The notes under the pieces: generated by a model | Databases searched by the model: none | What the model saw: only the letters and a program-made list of their open reading frames with translations | Told to the model about the DNA's origin: nothing | Part shown: piece by piece, positions 38,612 to 51,196 of the stretch | Layout: each line of letters begins with the position of its first letter | How positions within the stretch are numbered: position 1 is the stretch's first letter | NCBI RefSeq assembly: GCF_003286085.1 | Contig: NW_020825298.1 | Span: 11,718,001 to 11,782,000 of the forward strand | DNA: 64,000 nt | Direction of reading: 5' to 3' | Origin: Drosophila persimilis | Taxonomy: Eukaryota > Arthropoda > Insecta > Diptera > Drosophilidae | Translations under genes and position numbers: made by a program

Positions 38612-40415
38612 GTTGATACAAAAAATTCATGTACCGAAAGGTACAGATATTATATCTACCATAATGGTCGAAATTTGTGGGGATATTTATCATGTGAAGC
38701 TATCATTTTTAGATGATCTGGTATGCATTTTTTTGAGAGAGGATGGTATGCTATGTGAGTGGTAGAAATCTTTAAAGACTTCCTAGCCAATGAACTCTCA
38801 CTCTGAATGGTTTCAATTTATATTTATTTATTTATTTAAATACATATTTGTTTACGTTTACAGATAAATTCCTGCATTTGCTATATGTAGTTTTGTGGTT
38901 TTCAGTATTGGTTTGTAGTCGGTCTATCTGTTGTGTCAGCTGTATCTGTATCTGTGGTGTTTGTGTTTGTTTTTCCATGGAATTGTTGTGGAATTTGTGT
39001 AACAATTTAACTATTGCACTTTATATAAAACGCACGTATCAGAAGGGCATGCAAATCAGATGGAAAGAGAGTCTGAGAGTCTAGATGGTATACATAATAT
39101 GGGTATAAGTGTGGGTGACAATTGCCATTATCGGTATTTCAGTATTCAGTAATCTATATAATGTATATTTAGTTTACAATTCTTTGTTCTTCTTTGCTTC
39201 GACTGCCTCTGCAACAGATATTATGGCTTGCTTGCTGTATCTGCATCTGCATCGGGATTAGTTTTAATACTTGGTGCTATATAAATCGCCACGCACCCCC
39301 TGTCCTGGTTGGGGGGCACGGTACCGAGGCGGCACAACATGTAGTTTTATCAGTTATCTATGGTACATATACGAAACGAAATAATACACAAAGGATCAAT
39401 CGAAAAATTCTTCTATAAGTATAATATTTTTGTTTTTGTTTTGTTTTAATGTTTCTTTCGCTTTTTCGTTTCGTGACCGAATTTTCGTTAAATCTTTTTA
39501 GGGGTTGCTCAACAATGTTTTAATCAAAAAGGTATCTGCCTTCGTCCTCTAATTATTTGTCTATTATTTAATGAGATTTCCATCCACTGATCCGCTGATC
39601 CGCCGATCCTCCGATCTTCTTGCTCCTCCAACATTCTCAATCCTCGCGATCCGATATCTCAATCAAAAAACACTAAACATGAATTTCGTTAATGCAATTG
39701 CAATAATCAATATGTATAAATATTTAGATAACGATTTGCATATTTGTCATTTGCATTCTTTATATGTATCTTTATAATTCCGCTGCAAGCTTTATCTTTC
39801 ATCGTTTTTTTTTTTTTTGTTTGTTTTCTTTTCTGTTTTTATTACAACGACGTATATACTAGGTATATGTATGTGGTTTTTGTATGAATGTATAGTATGG
39901 TATATAATATCCAATTGCTACTGCCTCGAAATGATGCAACAATATATAATGTTTGTCATACAGTTTAAACATAATCTAATTATGTTTCTCTCTTTACTTT
40001 CTTTCTTTCCTACTATGAACTTTTGAGCTTAACATTTACAAAGAATTCTGATGCGGATTCTGTGATTCGGGATTGTGGGTTTAGGATTTAGGCGTGGGTT
40101 TACAAAAAGAATATTCAAAACATAGGCATACGCATGGGGTACAAAAAGGGAGTAGCACCAGCAAGAGGCAAAGGAGTAGAGGTGTCTCTTGCTGCTGAAG
40201 AAGATAGACAATAGGTACGTGTGAAGAGAAGAGAAGTGCGGCTGTGTGGAAGATCGGTCATGGGAGTGGCGGCGGCGTACATAACTAAGGGCTCGACATC
40301 GTTCTGCTGCGTTGATATTTCTCTAGGTGTTTAGGATTGTGCATTGAAAAGTGGTTTTGCCGTAGCGTAGCTCTTCTCCCTCCTCCGGACATCTTTCCTG
40401 TCCCATGATTGTGGC
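38612..40415. other. Intergenic and probable AP-2alpha 3' UTR
   Basis: AT-rich DNA between two convergent genes. Much of it may be the 3' UTR of AP-2alpha on the minus strand, but I cannot fix its end. It includes T-rich runs near 39420-39460 and a 14-base T tract near 39806-39819. Open frames here are AT-driven and lack domains. Confidence 0.45.
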
Positions 40416-43400
40416 TTAAAACTGATCCGCCAACAGATCGCAAATTTCCCGTGTCACCGTCTCCTTGCTGGCCCGCACAGTCAATCGGAACATCTATAAA
40501 TACAGAAAGGGCACAAGATTAGTTTCAGACGAAAGTCAACGAGGAGCGGCTTTTACCTGTGCCTGCTTATTCGGCTCTAGTCGCATCAGACAGCCCACCT
40601 GCTGCGATTGCGTGTGTATGATTCCCGCACAGACCATATTATCCGGATTAGGATCCACAGAATCGAGCAGCTGCATTCCAAAGCCCATCAGTTTGTTCCG
40701 TGCCCCAGGCAGATCCAGCGGCTGGGCAGCCTTGAACACTTTCTGTGATCGTTGTTGTTCCCTAAAAAGAGGACAGTCATTAATTTATTCATTCATTCAT
40801 CGAGCAGCGGCACTATTTACCCGCTTAGGTTCTTCCATCGGGCAAAGAAGGATTCGGCATTCATTTCGGTTGGCTCGAAGAACTTGTTCACGCTCAGCGG
40901 CAGCTTGATGCTGAACTTCTGCTGGGTGCCGTTGTAGCGGAAACTGATCTCAATGGTTGGCGCATCGGCGTAGTCCTCGATACACTCGGCCGTGAGCAGC
41001 TGTTGGATTTGTGCACCGGCCTCCAGGGTCGGCTCCACTGCTTTCATCTGTACGTTCAGCTTGAGCGTCTCCTCAGCGGACCATTGCAGCACGGGATTGA
41101 AGTTCTACACGAAACGAAAATGATATTTAGGCCTGCAGAGGACTACTCTTTCAAGATGGACTCTTACCGAGAGGGGGACCTGTGTCTTGTTACCATAGAA
41201 GAGGCCTAGCCGCCCCAGGTTCTGCCTGAATTCGCTCTTCACGCCAATCTGTAGCATCTCGTTCTCGAAGAGCACACCATTATTCTTGAACAAGAACTTC
41301 TTGGTGTTGTATACGGCACTGGAGTTGTTGTTGCTGCCGTAGATGTCGCCCAGGACATCGATGAGGGTGCTGTTGCTGTTGCTTCCCACATTGTTGGCCG
41401 GCGGCGTGCTCAGGCCGAGCAGATCTGTGTTGGCATTGCTGTTGTTCAGTTTGCTGTGAGAGTTGTTCACGTGCACGTTGTTCTGGAGGACCGATCCCGG
41501 TCCCGAGGTCGGAGCGGGGCTCTTCGACTCTCGGATCTCGTTTTCTGGCACTCGACCCGGCTTCTTCTTCTTGAGCACGGCCAGAATAGAGCTCTCGCGC
41601 TCTGGGAACGAGGGCATCTCTTCTAGAACGGTGGCCAGCACATCCGTGGAGGCCACAATGCTCAGCTGCAGATACTCGCTGGCCCGCTGCTGCAGCTCCG
41701 CGTCGGCCGAACGGAGATTGCTGTGTTGCCTGAACACGTCCTGGATGTTGGTGCGGATCTCCGGGAACAGATTGATGAACTTGATGTAGGTAGAAAGGAG
41801 CAAGGCCCGCGTCATGGGCGAGCACAGATGGTACTTGGAGTGCAGCAGCTTAAACTGCACGAGGGGCGCCGAGCGGGAGTCCCCTGCGATCAGATTGCCA
41901 AACTCTCCGAGGATGTAGCCGCCCACCTTGACCATATTCTCGTGACAGGCAGGGGCCTGCAGAGCCTCGAACACGGTCTTGGCTGCATAGCCCTGCACCT
42001 CCTCGCGATTGATGACGATCTGGATGACGCGGTACCAGACCTCCTCCGACACGTAGTCGCCAGCGATGCGAATGAGATTGAGGATCACATCCACGTACCT
42101 GCAGGGTAGAATCAATCAAGTAAGAAGGGATTCTACAACAGAGTTTAGATCCGGGTCTTACCAGGTGTAATCTGTGGCGTATTTCTCGGCGAGTATGGCC
42201 ACCTTGAGCACCATCTCCTCGCGTATGGAGTAGTCGGCCGTCTCCAAGTAGTTGAGCATCTCCTGGACAATCTCCTCGGCATTGCCGCGATCGCACATCG
42301 CGTACAGCAGATCGACGGCCATCTGGCGCACGGAAACGTCCTTCTCCATCTTCATGGAGAGTATTACCACCTCCTGATGCTTCTTGACCTCCTCGTGGGA
42401 GAACTCCGAGGTGGCCAAATGGCACATGGACTCGAGGGCCAGGTAGCGCAAGTTCGTCTCCCGATTGCTGAGAAACTGGCCCAACTGGTTGCAGGCGCGC
42501 ACGAGAAGATTGGGCTCGCTGTCGCTGTGAATGATCAGATTGATGGCCTCGAAGAGGACGGCGTTCTTGGCGTTTGAATGCTGCACCTTCTTGCTCTTTG
42601 GCGGCTCCTGCGCCTTGTTGAGGATCGTCTCGAGGGTCTCATTAAGGCGAGCCCTAACTCCCGCCTCCTCGGTCACGGGATTGTAGTTCTGCAACAGCCG
42701 GAGTAGCTTCACGGACAGCCAGGGGGCCGGCACAAAGTAGTACGTGTAATCCTGCAAATCTGTGTAGCTGGCAGTCACGATCCTCGAGAGCCGCGACACG
42801 GCCAGATTCACGCAGCCCTTGTACTCGTCCGGATTACACTTGACCAGGGCGTCAATCAGCGATGTGGCAGCAGTCACCACGCCCATGTGCTGGTCATTGA
42901 GCAAGTGGATGATGCGCGAGGTCCACTCGCCGCCGGGTATGATGTCAGGCGATGAGCGGAATAGCCGCAGCAGGCACAGAGCAGCCGACTGCTTCACCAC
43001 GTCCATGGTGTCCCCAGAAACAAGCAGTTTGGGTATCTCGTTCGAAAACGACTCGGCCATGTCCCGGCTTCCAATATTGGCGATGCACTGCAGCGCCAGG
43101 TTCACATGCACCGGATTCCTCGACTGCAAATCATTTTTGATCGACTGGATGATGAGGCGGATCAAGTCGCTGTTTGTGTTGACCAGCACCGAAATGAATA
43201 GGTATCCCTGAAATGGAGAAAAGAATTATTGAATGTCTTCAAGAGATCCTCTGGGTGTCCACTTACGATCTGCTTCTCTGAGTATTTGTTGGAGGACAGC
43301 AGATTGACCGCCTCCATGTGGCCAAAGTCAATGTCATGGCCAAGGAGAAAGATGAATAGCAGCTTGCACACATATTTCTTCTTCTGGTAGCCATCCAGGG

Positions 43401-44110
43401 TTTTGTCTCCTTTAAATTTGCTCCGTATGTTGGCCAACTCCTTGTTTATGCGTTTGACCTCCGCTTCTTTGCTTTTACCTGCAAACGGCAGAAAAGGTAA
43501 ATGGGTCAAGGTCATAAAAGGAGAATTTCAGACGCAGTAGCGGAAGGCCAGCTTTCTTTTCCCCGTCAGTAGACATATGATCGATTAATGGAGAGTGATG
43601 TGTATGACTCTCACTCTAAAAAGGTCTCTTTTCCTCTCTCTCTGTGTCGCTTTGTGGTCACATAGGCGCCAATTAGTACCAGTCACCAAAAGTGGAGACT
43701 CTTGGAGACCCTATGCTGTGGAGAGAGGAAACCAGTAACGGCAGCATGACGATAATGCGGACAGAGTTACGAATACGATACGTTACGCGGAGCAAACAAC
43801 AACAATTGTCGTCGGGTACTCTCTCATACACAATAAAATATGCTATGCATACACACAAACACATATGTATGTACGTGTGTCGAGTGTGATGCTCCTCTCA
43901 GTAATTGATCAAGAAATGGCGCTGATTCCGCCCCTACGAATGAATTTGGATAAGAAAAGCTAGTTGTGCTCTGCTCTGCTCACTGATAAATTAAATTTAA
44001 ATGCAAGCAATTTACTGGAGAGTTATTTTATTTTTGTGTTACTTACAGTTTCTTATATCCGATATAAACACTGCCAGGCCTCTCATGCCATCCCCCCGCA
44101 CCGGCGCCAT
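40416..44110 (-). CDS. AP-2alpha: AP-2 clathrin adaptor complex subunit alpha
   Basis: Seven exons on the minus strand, 44110-44047, 43478-43267, 43207-42162, 42098-41168, 41104-40821, 40761-40557 and 40493-40416, join in frame to 939 residues (about 940 in D. melanogaster). Alpha-adaptin is a large AP-2 subunit that binds PtdIns(4,5)P2, dileucine cargo and accessory proteins at the plasma membrane during clathrin-mediated endocytosis. The start is [20 protein letters not shown], split from the basic [15 protein letters not shown] segment. An armadillo-like trunk runs to about 620. A Ser/Asn-rich hinge follows, containing the clathrin-box-like DLLGL. The appendage (ear) domain fills the C-terminus, ending LLADQF. 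The last exon codes 25 residues. It is divergent from ebi. Identification is secure. Confidence 0.97.
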
Positions 44111-45313
44111 TGTAGTTAGCTTGTTAATTTTCGCTGGTTTTATGCAAACTGGGGGGCGCAAGAAATATCTGCCTGGGAGGCGGCCGAGTCTCGAGACGCT
44201 CTTATCGGCTCGAACTCGACGACAACAACAGCAAAAACGACGGCGACGGAGTGGGGTATTTTATTTGATTGCAAACAAAATAGCCGCTTATTTCGCTTAG
44301 TGTAGCTCCGCCGTTCTGTAGAAATTCTCTTTCAGACCTGTTGGAGAGTCACATATTAGGGGCTGATCAGTGGGGGGCAATAGAGAAATAAAAGAATCGC
44401 TTGCAAATGAACCCTGACATTTGGGGGCTTTCCGCGAGTGGGGAGAGGGAGAAAGAACGATGCCGCTGTCGATGCCGCCCCCGCGCACTTTTGGCAAGCA
44501 CTCTTGCAACTTTGGCACTGCCACAACAGCAGCAACACAACTGATAAAGATTCAGATTCAGAGCTTCACCAACAACGACGATGATGATGACCTCGGGACC
44601 GCACTTTTATCGCCTGCACTCCCGAACGTTTGCGTTTGCATTTATTTGGGGGACCGCAACCGCTACCGCGACCGCGACCACCGGATCCACCGGCTTCTGG
44701 CTTCTAGCTTCTGATCCGTTTTGGGCTCTTTGTTGCTGCCTTTGTGCACTCGTTCGCTTTCACGTCACGTCACTTTATATTTTTTTCTTCGCGAGATGAC
44801 GAAGTCATTTTATTGGCACAAACCGAAACAAACATTAATGGGCGTATGTGTTTTTCCATGGGGCTTTGGGTTCGACTTGCGGCTGCTTACTTTTTATGCT
44901 TAAATAGTACACACGATCCCGATGAGAGGCGACCCGCAGTGAAAAATGGTTGGTGGTTTGGCTCGGCTGGCGTTGGTTGTGCTGGAATTTTGTATTAGTT
45001 GCTCCGTTTGCGGCTTGGGCTCTCTCAGGGCTTCGCTTTTCAGGGTGTTGGCTGCGGAATGTTTGTGGCGAGTACTCGCTTTATGTAACTCCACCTGGTT
45101 GGCGATTTACTTTGATATTTGCTGCTTTTTTGTTGTAAACTATTGCCAAATGCACAGCAATTCACTAAAACGAAAATTTCTATTGATTTTTCTTCTCTCT
45201 CTGCCTAGGACTGGAGCCACCTAGCGGGCGCAAGTGTCCAAAATAGTGTGGCGAAACGCCTAAACCATCGGAATATGCCAGGGCTGCAGAAAAATGCAAG
45301 GTGCAAGTCGTCG

Positions 45314-45321
45314 TGACGTCA
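45314..45321. promoter_or_regulatory. CRE palindrome TGACGTCA
   Basis: A perfect full cAMP-response-element palindrome 579 bases upstream of the ebi start. CREB and ATF bZIP dimers bind it. Occupancy is not shown by sequence. Confidence 0.5.
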
Positions 45322-45483
45322 CACATTCAAATATTAATAATTTTGTCTAAGCGTTTCTAGAAATTTTGTTGGAAATTAAATTAAGGATACTTAATTGTGC
45401 TGTGAATAAATCTTGACGTCTTCTTACAAGCCCGCACCTGAGAAAAATACTTGCGTATAGGCTATATCGCAGCGCTACACTTC

Positions 45484-45491
45484 TGACGTCA
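45484..45491. promoter_or_regulatory. CRE palindrome TGACGTCA, second copy
   Basis: A second perfect eight-base CRE, 170 bases from the first and closer to ebi. Confidence 0.5.
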
Positions 45492-45899
45492 TGTGTGAAG
45501 TGAAGAAAAAGCCGCACCGAGTCACCTCACGCGCGTGACCGTATGCCTGGACTCCGCCATTTTTTTGCGCGTTTCAGGGCTGCGATGCGTAGTTTTTATT
45601 TGTGAAAAAAATATGTAAAATGCTCTTGCGTTTCAAAGTGAATCGGGAATTTTAGAAAACAGGCCGGATCCACCGAAACTAGAAGCCACATAGCGACGTC
45701 ACAACATCAAGCAGCCCCCATCCGATTTCTGGAGAGGAGCAAAGAACGCGTGCTAAATGCAGACGCATGTGTTACGCAGTGCCGTGTTATCTCGCTCGTC
45801 ATTGCCGCCGCCGCCACAATAATTGGACGTTGTCCACAGAGTGCTCCTAGGACCTGAAGTTCTTAAAAAAGAAACTGGAAGAGTGCGCCCCTGGTAGCC

Positions 45900-48112
45900 A
45901 TGAGTTTTTCCAGCGACGAGGTAAACTTCCTTGTTTACCGATATCTGCAGGAGTCGGGTGAGTCTGGGATGGATTACCCCTCGCACACCATTGCCATCGT
46001 TTAGTCATTGCTGATTTTTTGTGTTGTAGGCTTTCTGCACTCCTCCTACGTGTTTGGCATTGAGTCGCACATCTCGCAGAGCAACATCAACGGAGCCCTG
46101 GTGCCACCGGCCGCCCTGCTAACCATCTTACAGAAGGGTCTCCTCTACACAGAGGTGGAGTGGAGCGTCGGCGAAGACGGCGAGGTGGCGCGCCCCATTG
46201 AGGGCCTATCCCTGATCGATGCTGTGATGCCGGAAGTGAAGCCGCCCAAGCCGGTGGTGAAAACGGAGCCTTGCAAACCAGGCGTGGACTCCACTGCACC
46301 GACAGCCACAAATGCCAACAGCAATGTGAAGGCCGAGATTAAGGTGGAGCCGGGCACGGTCAATGCGGGGGCCACAAAGTCATCTAGCAGCACCACAGGC
46401 ACCACCACGCCAACAGAGTCCACCAACGAGGTGGACTCCAGCGGGAGTGCTGCAGCCACTGCCAATAACGCTGCCAGCGGGGCAAGCAACGGCAATGGTA
46501 CCCAGGCAGCCACTGCCGGCTCCACCAACGCCACAGCCCCAGCTGCAGGCGATTCCTCCGCAACAGCCGCCAGCGGAGCCAACAAAAAGGCCAACTCCAG
46601 TGAGCCCGGCAGTTCGACGGCGGTCAACAATACGGGCAATGCAAATGCAACGAGCACAGACGACGCCGCCTCATCCACATCCACCAACGGTAACAGCAAC
46701 ACCTCCAGCAGTGCCGAGCAACCGTCAAGCGGCGCCGCTCCGGTCGGAGCCGCTGTCTCGACTTCCAATCCCGATACAGCTGCAGCCGCCGGAGGAACCG
46801 CCGCCGCGGGGGCCAAAACGTCCACTGCGGCCGTCACAATACGAGTGGGAACCCAGCCCAACAATGTTGCGGCGGGCACAGCCACAGCTCAGAGCTCAGC
46901 TCCCAGCGGGACCATCTCCTCCTCCACGGGAGGCACCCCTGCCCCCGTCGAGGCCATGGAGATTGACCAGAGCATCGAGATACCCGAGTCCAAGGCCCGC
47001 GTTCTGCGTGGCCACGAGAGCGAGGTGTTCATCTGTGCCTGGAATCCCAGTCGGGACCTTCTGGCCAGTGGCTCTGGCGACAGTACTGCACGCATCTGGG
47101 ACATGTCCGATGCAAACACCAATTCCAACCAGCTGGTGCTGAGGCACTGCATCCAGAAGGGCGGAGCAGAGGTGCCCAGCAACAAAGATGTCACATCCCT
47201 GGACTGGAATGTAAGTAGACGTCTCAGAAGCCGATATCCCAGAATTAAAATACATTTTCCTTCCAGTGCGATGGGTCGCTGCTGGCCACGGGAAGCTACG
47301 ATGGCTATGCGCGCATCTGGAAAACAGATGGCCGCTTGGCCTCGACTCTGGGCCAGCACAAGGGACCGATTTTCGCTCTCAAGTGGAACAAATGCGGCAA
47401 CTACATTCTCTCCGCCGGAGTGGATAAAACAACAATCATTTGGGACGCTTCCACGGGCCAGTGCACGCAACAATTCGCCTTCCATAGTGCCCCCGCCCTG
47501 GACGTCGACTGGCAGACGAATCAGGCTTTTGCGTCGTGCAGTACGGATCAACGGATACACGTGTGTCGGCTGGGCGTGAACGAACCGATAAAGACTTTCC
47601 GGGGCCACACCAACGAGGTGAACGCAATCAAGTGGTGTCCGCAGGGCCAGCTACTGGCCTCCTGTTCAGACGACATGACACTGAAGATCTGGAGCATGAA
47701 TCGGGATCGCTGCTGTCACGACCTGCAGGCGCATTCCAAGGAGATCTACACGATAAAGTGGTCTCCCACGGGGCCGGGGACGAACAATCCGAATACGAAT
47801 CTTATTCTCGCCTCGGCCTCCTTCGATTCCACTGTGCGGCTGTGGGACGTGGAGCGGGGTAGCTGCATCCACACGCTCACCAAGCACACGGAGCCCGTCT
47901 ACTCGGTGGCCTTCAGTCCCGACGGCAAGCACCTTGCCTCGGGCAGCTTCGACAAGTGCGTGCACATATGGAGCACGCAAACCGGGCAGCTGGTCCACAG
48001 CTACAAGGGAACCGGCGGCATCTTCGAGGTCTGCTGGAACTCCAAGGGCACCAAGGTGGGCGCCAGTGCCTCCGACGGCAGTGTGTTCGTTCTCGACCTG
48101 CGGAAGTTCTGA
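45900..48112 (+). CDS. ebi: Ebi, TBL1-family WD40 co-repressor subunit
   Basis: Three exons, 45900-45957, 46030-47210 and 47267-48112, join in frame to 694 residues (about 700 in D. melanogaster). Ebi is the fly TBL1/TBLR1 protein. It works in the nucleus with the SMRTER co-repressor and histone deacetylase, and links Sina-type ubiquitin ligase to degradation of Tramtrack downstream of EGFR signalling. The N-terminus [20 protein letters not shown] begins the LisH domain, followed by the F-box-like region to about residue 90. Residues 100-330 are a low-complexity Ser/Thr/Ala/Asn linker with three SUMO-type motifs (Lys97, Lys120, Lys124). WD40 repeats occupy about 340-694 (for example [13 protein letters not shown] and [13 protein letters not shown]). 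ATTAAA is at 48186-48191. Identification is secure. Confidence 0.97.
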
Positions 48113-48985
48113 TCCTCGGCTCCCAATGGCGTTGTGGACACACCATCAGCGCCAGCCCGCGTCCAGGAGATTCTGAGTTTTGTCTATTAAAGAACGCTTC
48201 GATTTAAACTGTACACACACACACCTTCAACACGATCTGTTACCCGCCACTGTTTCTCGGCATCTCGATTCTTGGATGGACTCTCTTGTTCCCATGAAGC
48301 AATATCCATTTCATTCGTACCTTCAGAGATGTCCAAGAGATTGAGATAGATCCACCCGCCCGCGCCCCCTCCCCTATGCTTTTGTCCAATCTCTTTCGTA
48401 CGCTTAGTCCCGAGTCACATAAACGACAAGCTGCGCTCCCCCGTCGACGCTTCGGGGTGTGACACCTTTCGTTGCGGCGTTCGCGCGGGGAGAGCGCTCT
48501 TTGCTCGTTTCTTTTTAATCTTAATTGTAAGCTCTATGTTTCTAAGATTATCACTTTTATACAGAAATCGTTTAGTATAACTTATGCATTTTGTTATTGT
48601 ATCGATCGATCGATGAACGGATGTGCGATGATGAGAGCCGACGGTCCTTAACGATCCCTCCCCTCCCCAATTCTACCACTTCTACAGTCTCTCCTCCTAA
48701 CTTCATGCTGCCCTTTTACACTTAAGACCTAATCATACGAGTACGAGTATTTCCCCCGCCCCACACCCAACATGTAGTTAGTCAGCCGATCGGATGGATG
48801 GCTGAACAGACAAGACAGGTGATGGAGAGATCTGACCGATTCACGCATACATTCAGAACAGTGTAACTGCATCCCAAACCCCCCGTAGCTTGTAAGCACG
48901 AACGTAAGCCTAAGATTTATAAAGAAGATTGGCGAAAAACAAAAGATTCATTAAAGCTAAAGCTATATTTAACAATTATCATAGA
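48113..48985. other. 3' UTR space between ebi and RNase H2A
   Basis: The two genes converge here. The ATTAAA at 48186-48191 may end a short ebi transcript; a longer one could reach a second ATTAAA near 48949. No coding sequence is supported. Confidence 0.5.
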
Positions 48986-50008
48986 CTAAAATTCAAAAAC
49001 ACTTGACAAGTGACGTTGCTTGAAGAAGCGGCATTCCTCGCGTATGACCTCGCCGTCTTTAGTGGTGCCTTTGAAGAACTTTGTGAGCTTGGTGCCCGCG
49101 TACTTGGGCATCTCCGAGTCGGGCTCATCGAACTCCATGTCGTAGGCCTTGTTCGCCAGAGCATTCTCCGCCGTCGACCAGCTGAAGCGCACGAGCCGGG
49201 GGAAGCCAAACACCAGATCAATGTGTTCGGTGAGAAACCGTTTCGTGACCGGATCCCCGGGATAGCCGCTGCCAAAGGCATTGTCCTTAATGACCAGACC
49301 CTCGGGGAACCGCCACACCTTGAGGGCGTGATCGCGGGTAACTTTGGCACAGATACTGGCCGCCGAGACAATGGGATACGTGGAATCAGCCTTTTTAGCC
49401 ACAGTGATCTTGAAGTTGGGGAAGCGTCGCAACAGCTTTTCCTGGTACTTCTCCGGCGGTCCGACCGTATCCACATAGACCTCGGCTATGTTCACGCCCG
49501 CATCGATGGCCTGCTGGATCAGACCCATGGCCGATTCCATGGACACCTCGTTCAGCGAACACTTGGCTCGCCGGTACATGCTCGTGCTGATGACGTTGGG
49601 CGAGATGATCTCTACGGCCCAGCCCACGCAGCTGTTAGCATACTCCAGCGTGTTCAGCTCATTGAAGATCACGTCCCGCTTCTCCTCCGTCAGTTGTTTG
49701 GAGTCCGCACATCCGAGATCAATCAGCGCCTGCTTGCTCTCCAGCGGGCAGTAGGAGATGCCGTAGACCATGGGACCCAGCACGGGTCCTCTGCCCGCCT
49801 CGTCGACGCCCAGCATGCAGGGCTTATCCTTGCACACGGCCGGCACATCGCTGAGGTACACCGTATTCTGGCTGTTCTCTCGCGATGCGATGAAGGGACC
49901 CAAAGACTTTAACGAATTGATTTTGCCTATGTCCTTCTTGTCCTCATCATCGGATGGATCGCCTTCGGCTATAGTTTTATTTTCCTCCTTGATTTTTATA
50001 TCTTCCAT
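48986..50008 (-). CDS. RNaseH2A: Ribonuclease H2 catalytic subunit A
   Basis: A single-exon frame of 340 residues on the minus strand. RNase H2 cleaves RNA in RNA/DNA hybrids and starts removal of single ribonucleotides left in DNA; it acts in the nucleus as a trimer with subunits B and C. The catalytic set is complete: Asp69 and Glu70 in [17 protein letters not shown], Asp180 in VYVDTVGPP, and Asp208 in KKADSTYP, spaced as in human RNASEH2A (141 to 169 equals 180 to 208). [16 protein letters not shown] is also conserved. The first 60 residues are acidic and lysine-rich, longer than in the human protein. It is divergent from RpLP1 across about 500 bases. The gene is probably CG13690 of D. melanogaster; the function is secure. 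Confidence 0.95.
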   Translation of the reverse strand: MEDIKIKEENKTIAEGDPSDDEDKKDIGKINSLKSLGPFIASRENSQNTVYLSDVPAVCKDKPCMLGVDEAGRGPVLGPMVYGISYCPLESKQALIDLGCADSKQLTEEKRDVIFNELNTLEYANSCVGWAVEIISPNVISTSMYRRAKCSLNEVSMESAMGLIQQAIDAGVNIAEVYVDTVGPPEKYQEKLLRRFPNFKITVAKKADSTYPIVSAASICAKVTRDHALKVWRFPEGLVIKDNAFGSGYPGDPVTKRFLTEHIDLVFGFPRLVRFSWSTAENALANKAYDMEFDEPDSEMPKYAGTKLTKFFKGTTKDGEVIREECRFFKQRHLSSVFEF

Positions 50009-50512
50009 TCTACGCGCCTTTTTGTTTTTTTTCGGTCTAGTGTTGTAAATAATGTTGTTTAATTTTGGACAACGATAAATTCATATCGCACAATAGTACC
50101 GATATTTGTTTTGCACCCAAAACTGTGCATCGATAAGTACAATAAAAGGTAGTGAGTAAACAGAAACGACGTGAAACAACAGAAAAATAGTGTCAGCTGC
50201 TCCGAACCGAGCTCAGAAACGTTATAAATGGTAGGGTTATATAAAGAAGTAAAGATGTATCAATATTCTTCAAAACATATCCATATTAATATTTTCGATA
50301 GTCCAAAAAATATCACCTACGAATATATTGTCAAAAAACATATATATCGATGGATTGATTTATAAATTTATCTTCTTTACATCCCTTCTTCGTCTCTTTC
50401 CGGTCTAGGATTTTGCCCAGCGTGCTTGTTCTCAATCGAGCTAAGGCCATTTATTAAAAACAAATTAGTTTTTGGCAACTTGCACAATCATTAATTAATC
50501 ATCAATTTCGCA
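50009..50512. promoter_or_regulatory. Divergent promoter of RNase H2A and RpLP1
   Basis: About 500 bases between opposite start codons. There are two near-DRE sites, CATCGATA at 50128-50135 and TATCGATG at 50345-50352, each 7 of 8 to TATCGATA. A pyrimidine tract, tctctttccgg at 50393-50403, resembles the TOP initiator of ribosomal protein genes and probably marks the RpLP1 start. Confidence 0.5.
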
Positions 50513-51001
50513 ATGTCGACAAAAGCTGAGCTCGCCTGCGTTTACGCTTCCCTCATCCTGGTTGATGACGATGTTGCCGTCACCGTAAGTTCAATCAGTT
50601 CACTGTCAATGGGAAACAAATCTTTTTCAATTGTCGCCATCCCAGTGGATTTGTGATAGTTTTGTTAATCCCATGATGTATTGTGCTGTTCCACACGCCA
50701 TACTAATAATATTGTTGTATATCTATGCCCGTAGGGTGAGAAAATCTCCACCATCCTGAAGGCCGCCAACGTTGAGGTTGAGCCCTACTGGCCCGGTCTC
50801 TTCGCCAAGGCTCTGGAGGGCATCAACGTCAAGGATCTGATCACCAGCATCGGTTCCGGAGTTGGTGCTGCCCCAGCCGGTGGTGCTGCTGCCCCAGCTG
50901 CCGCTGATGCCCCAGCCGCCGAGTCCAAGAAGGAGGAGAAGAAGAAGGAGGAAGAGTCCGATGTGTCCGACGACGACATGGGATTCGGTCTGTTCGATTA
51001 A
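50513..51001 (+). CDS. RpLP1: 60S acidic ribosomal stalk protein P1
   Basis: Two exons, 50513-50584 and 50735-51001, join in phase 0 to 112 residues, the normal length. P1 pairs with P2 on P0 to form the ribosomal stalk that recruits and stimulates elongation-factor GTPases. The N-terminal dimerisation domain ([20 protein letters not shown]) is followed by an Ala/Pro/Gly hinge, a Lys/Glu run and the conserved tail ending [10 protein letters not shown], the eEF2-binding site. A pyrimidine-rich TOP-like start lies about 120 bases upstream. AATATA at 51126-51131 is a plausible poly(A) signal. It is convergent with the next gene. Identification is secure. Confidence 0.98.
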
Positions 51002-51164
51002 GCATCCATCTGCTTATGAACCACATCCATACCGACATAACATCCGCCGTGTTTGTGCTTTTTATCCTATGAAGTGATGTTTTGTTTCCGACTTTCGTAC
51101 ACGTTTTAATGTACAAAATCGACGAAATATAAACGTTTGCGAAAAGTGATTCTGGTCTATGACG

Positions 51165-51170
51165 TTTATT
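51165..51170 (-). terminator. Poly(A) signal of the PSMG3-like gene
   Basis: Minus-strand AATAAA 27 bases beyond the stop codon of the PSMG3-like gene. It lies about 35 bases from the presumed RpLP1 end on the other strand, so the two 3' ends nearly touch. Confidence 0.55.
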
Positions 51171-51196
51171 AAGCTGTAGTAATGTATATTTGTAAG

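Larger units (their letters stand above)
44111..45899. promoter_or_regulatory. Divergent promoter region of AP-2alpha and ebi
   Basis: The two start codons face away from each other across about 1.8 kb without a supported gene. On the ebi side there are two perfect TGACGTCA palindromes (45314-45321, 45484-45491) and one CGACGTCA (45695-45702). The exact transcription starts are not visible. Confidence 0.55.

Noticed and set aside
46087..47608. Other-frame and antisense frames across ebi exon 2
   Set aside because: They arise from the low-complexity Ser/Thr/Ala linker; the true frame carries LisH and WD40 sequence.
50585..50734. Possible box C/D snoRNA in the RpLP1 intron
   Set aside because: An ATGATGT word resembles a C box, but there is no CTGA D box at a suitable distance.
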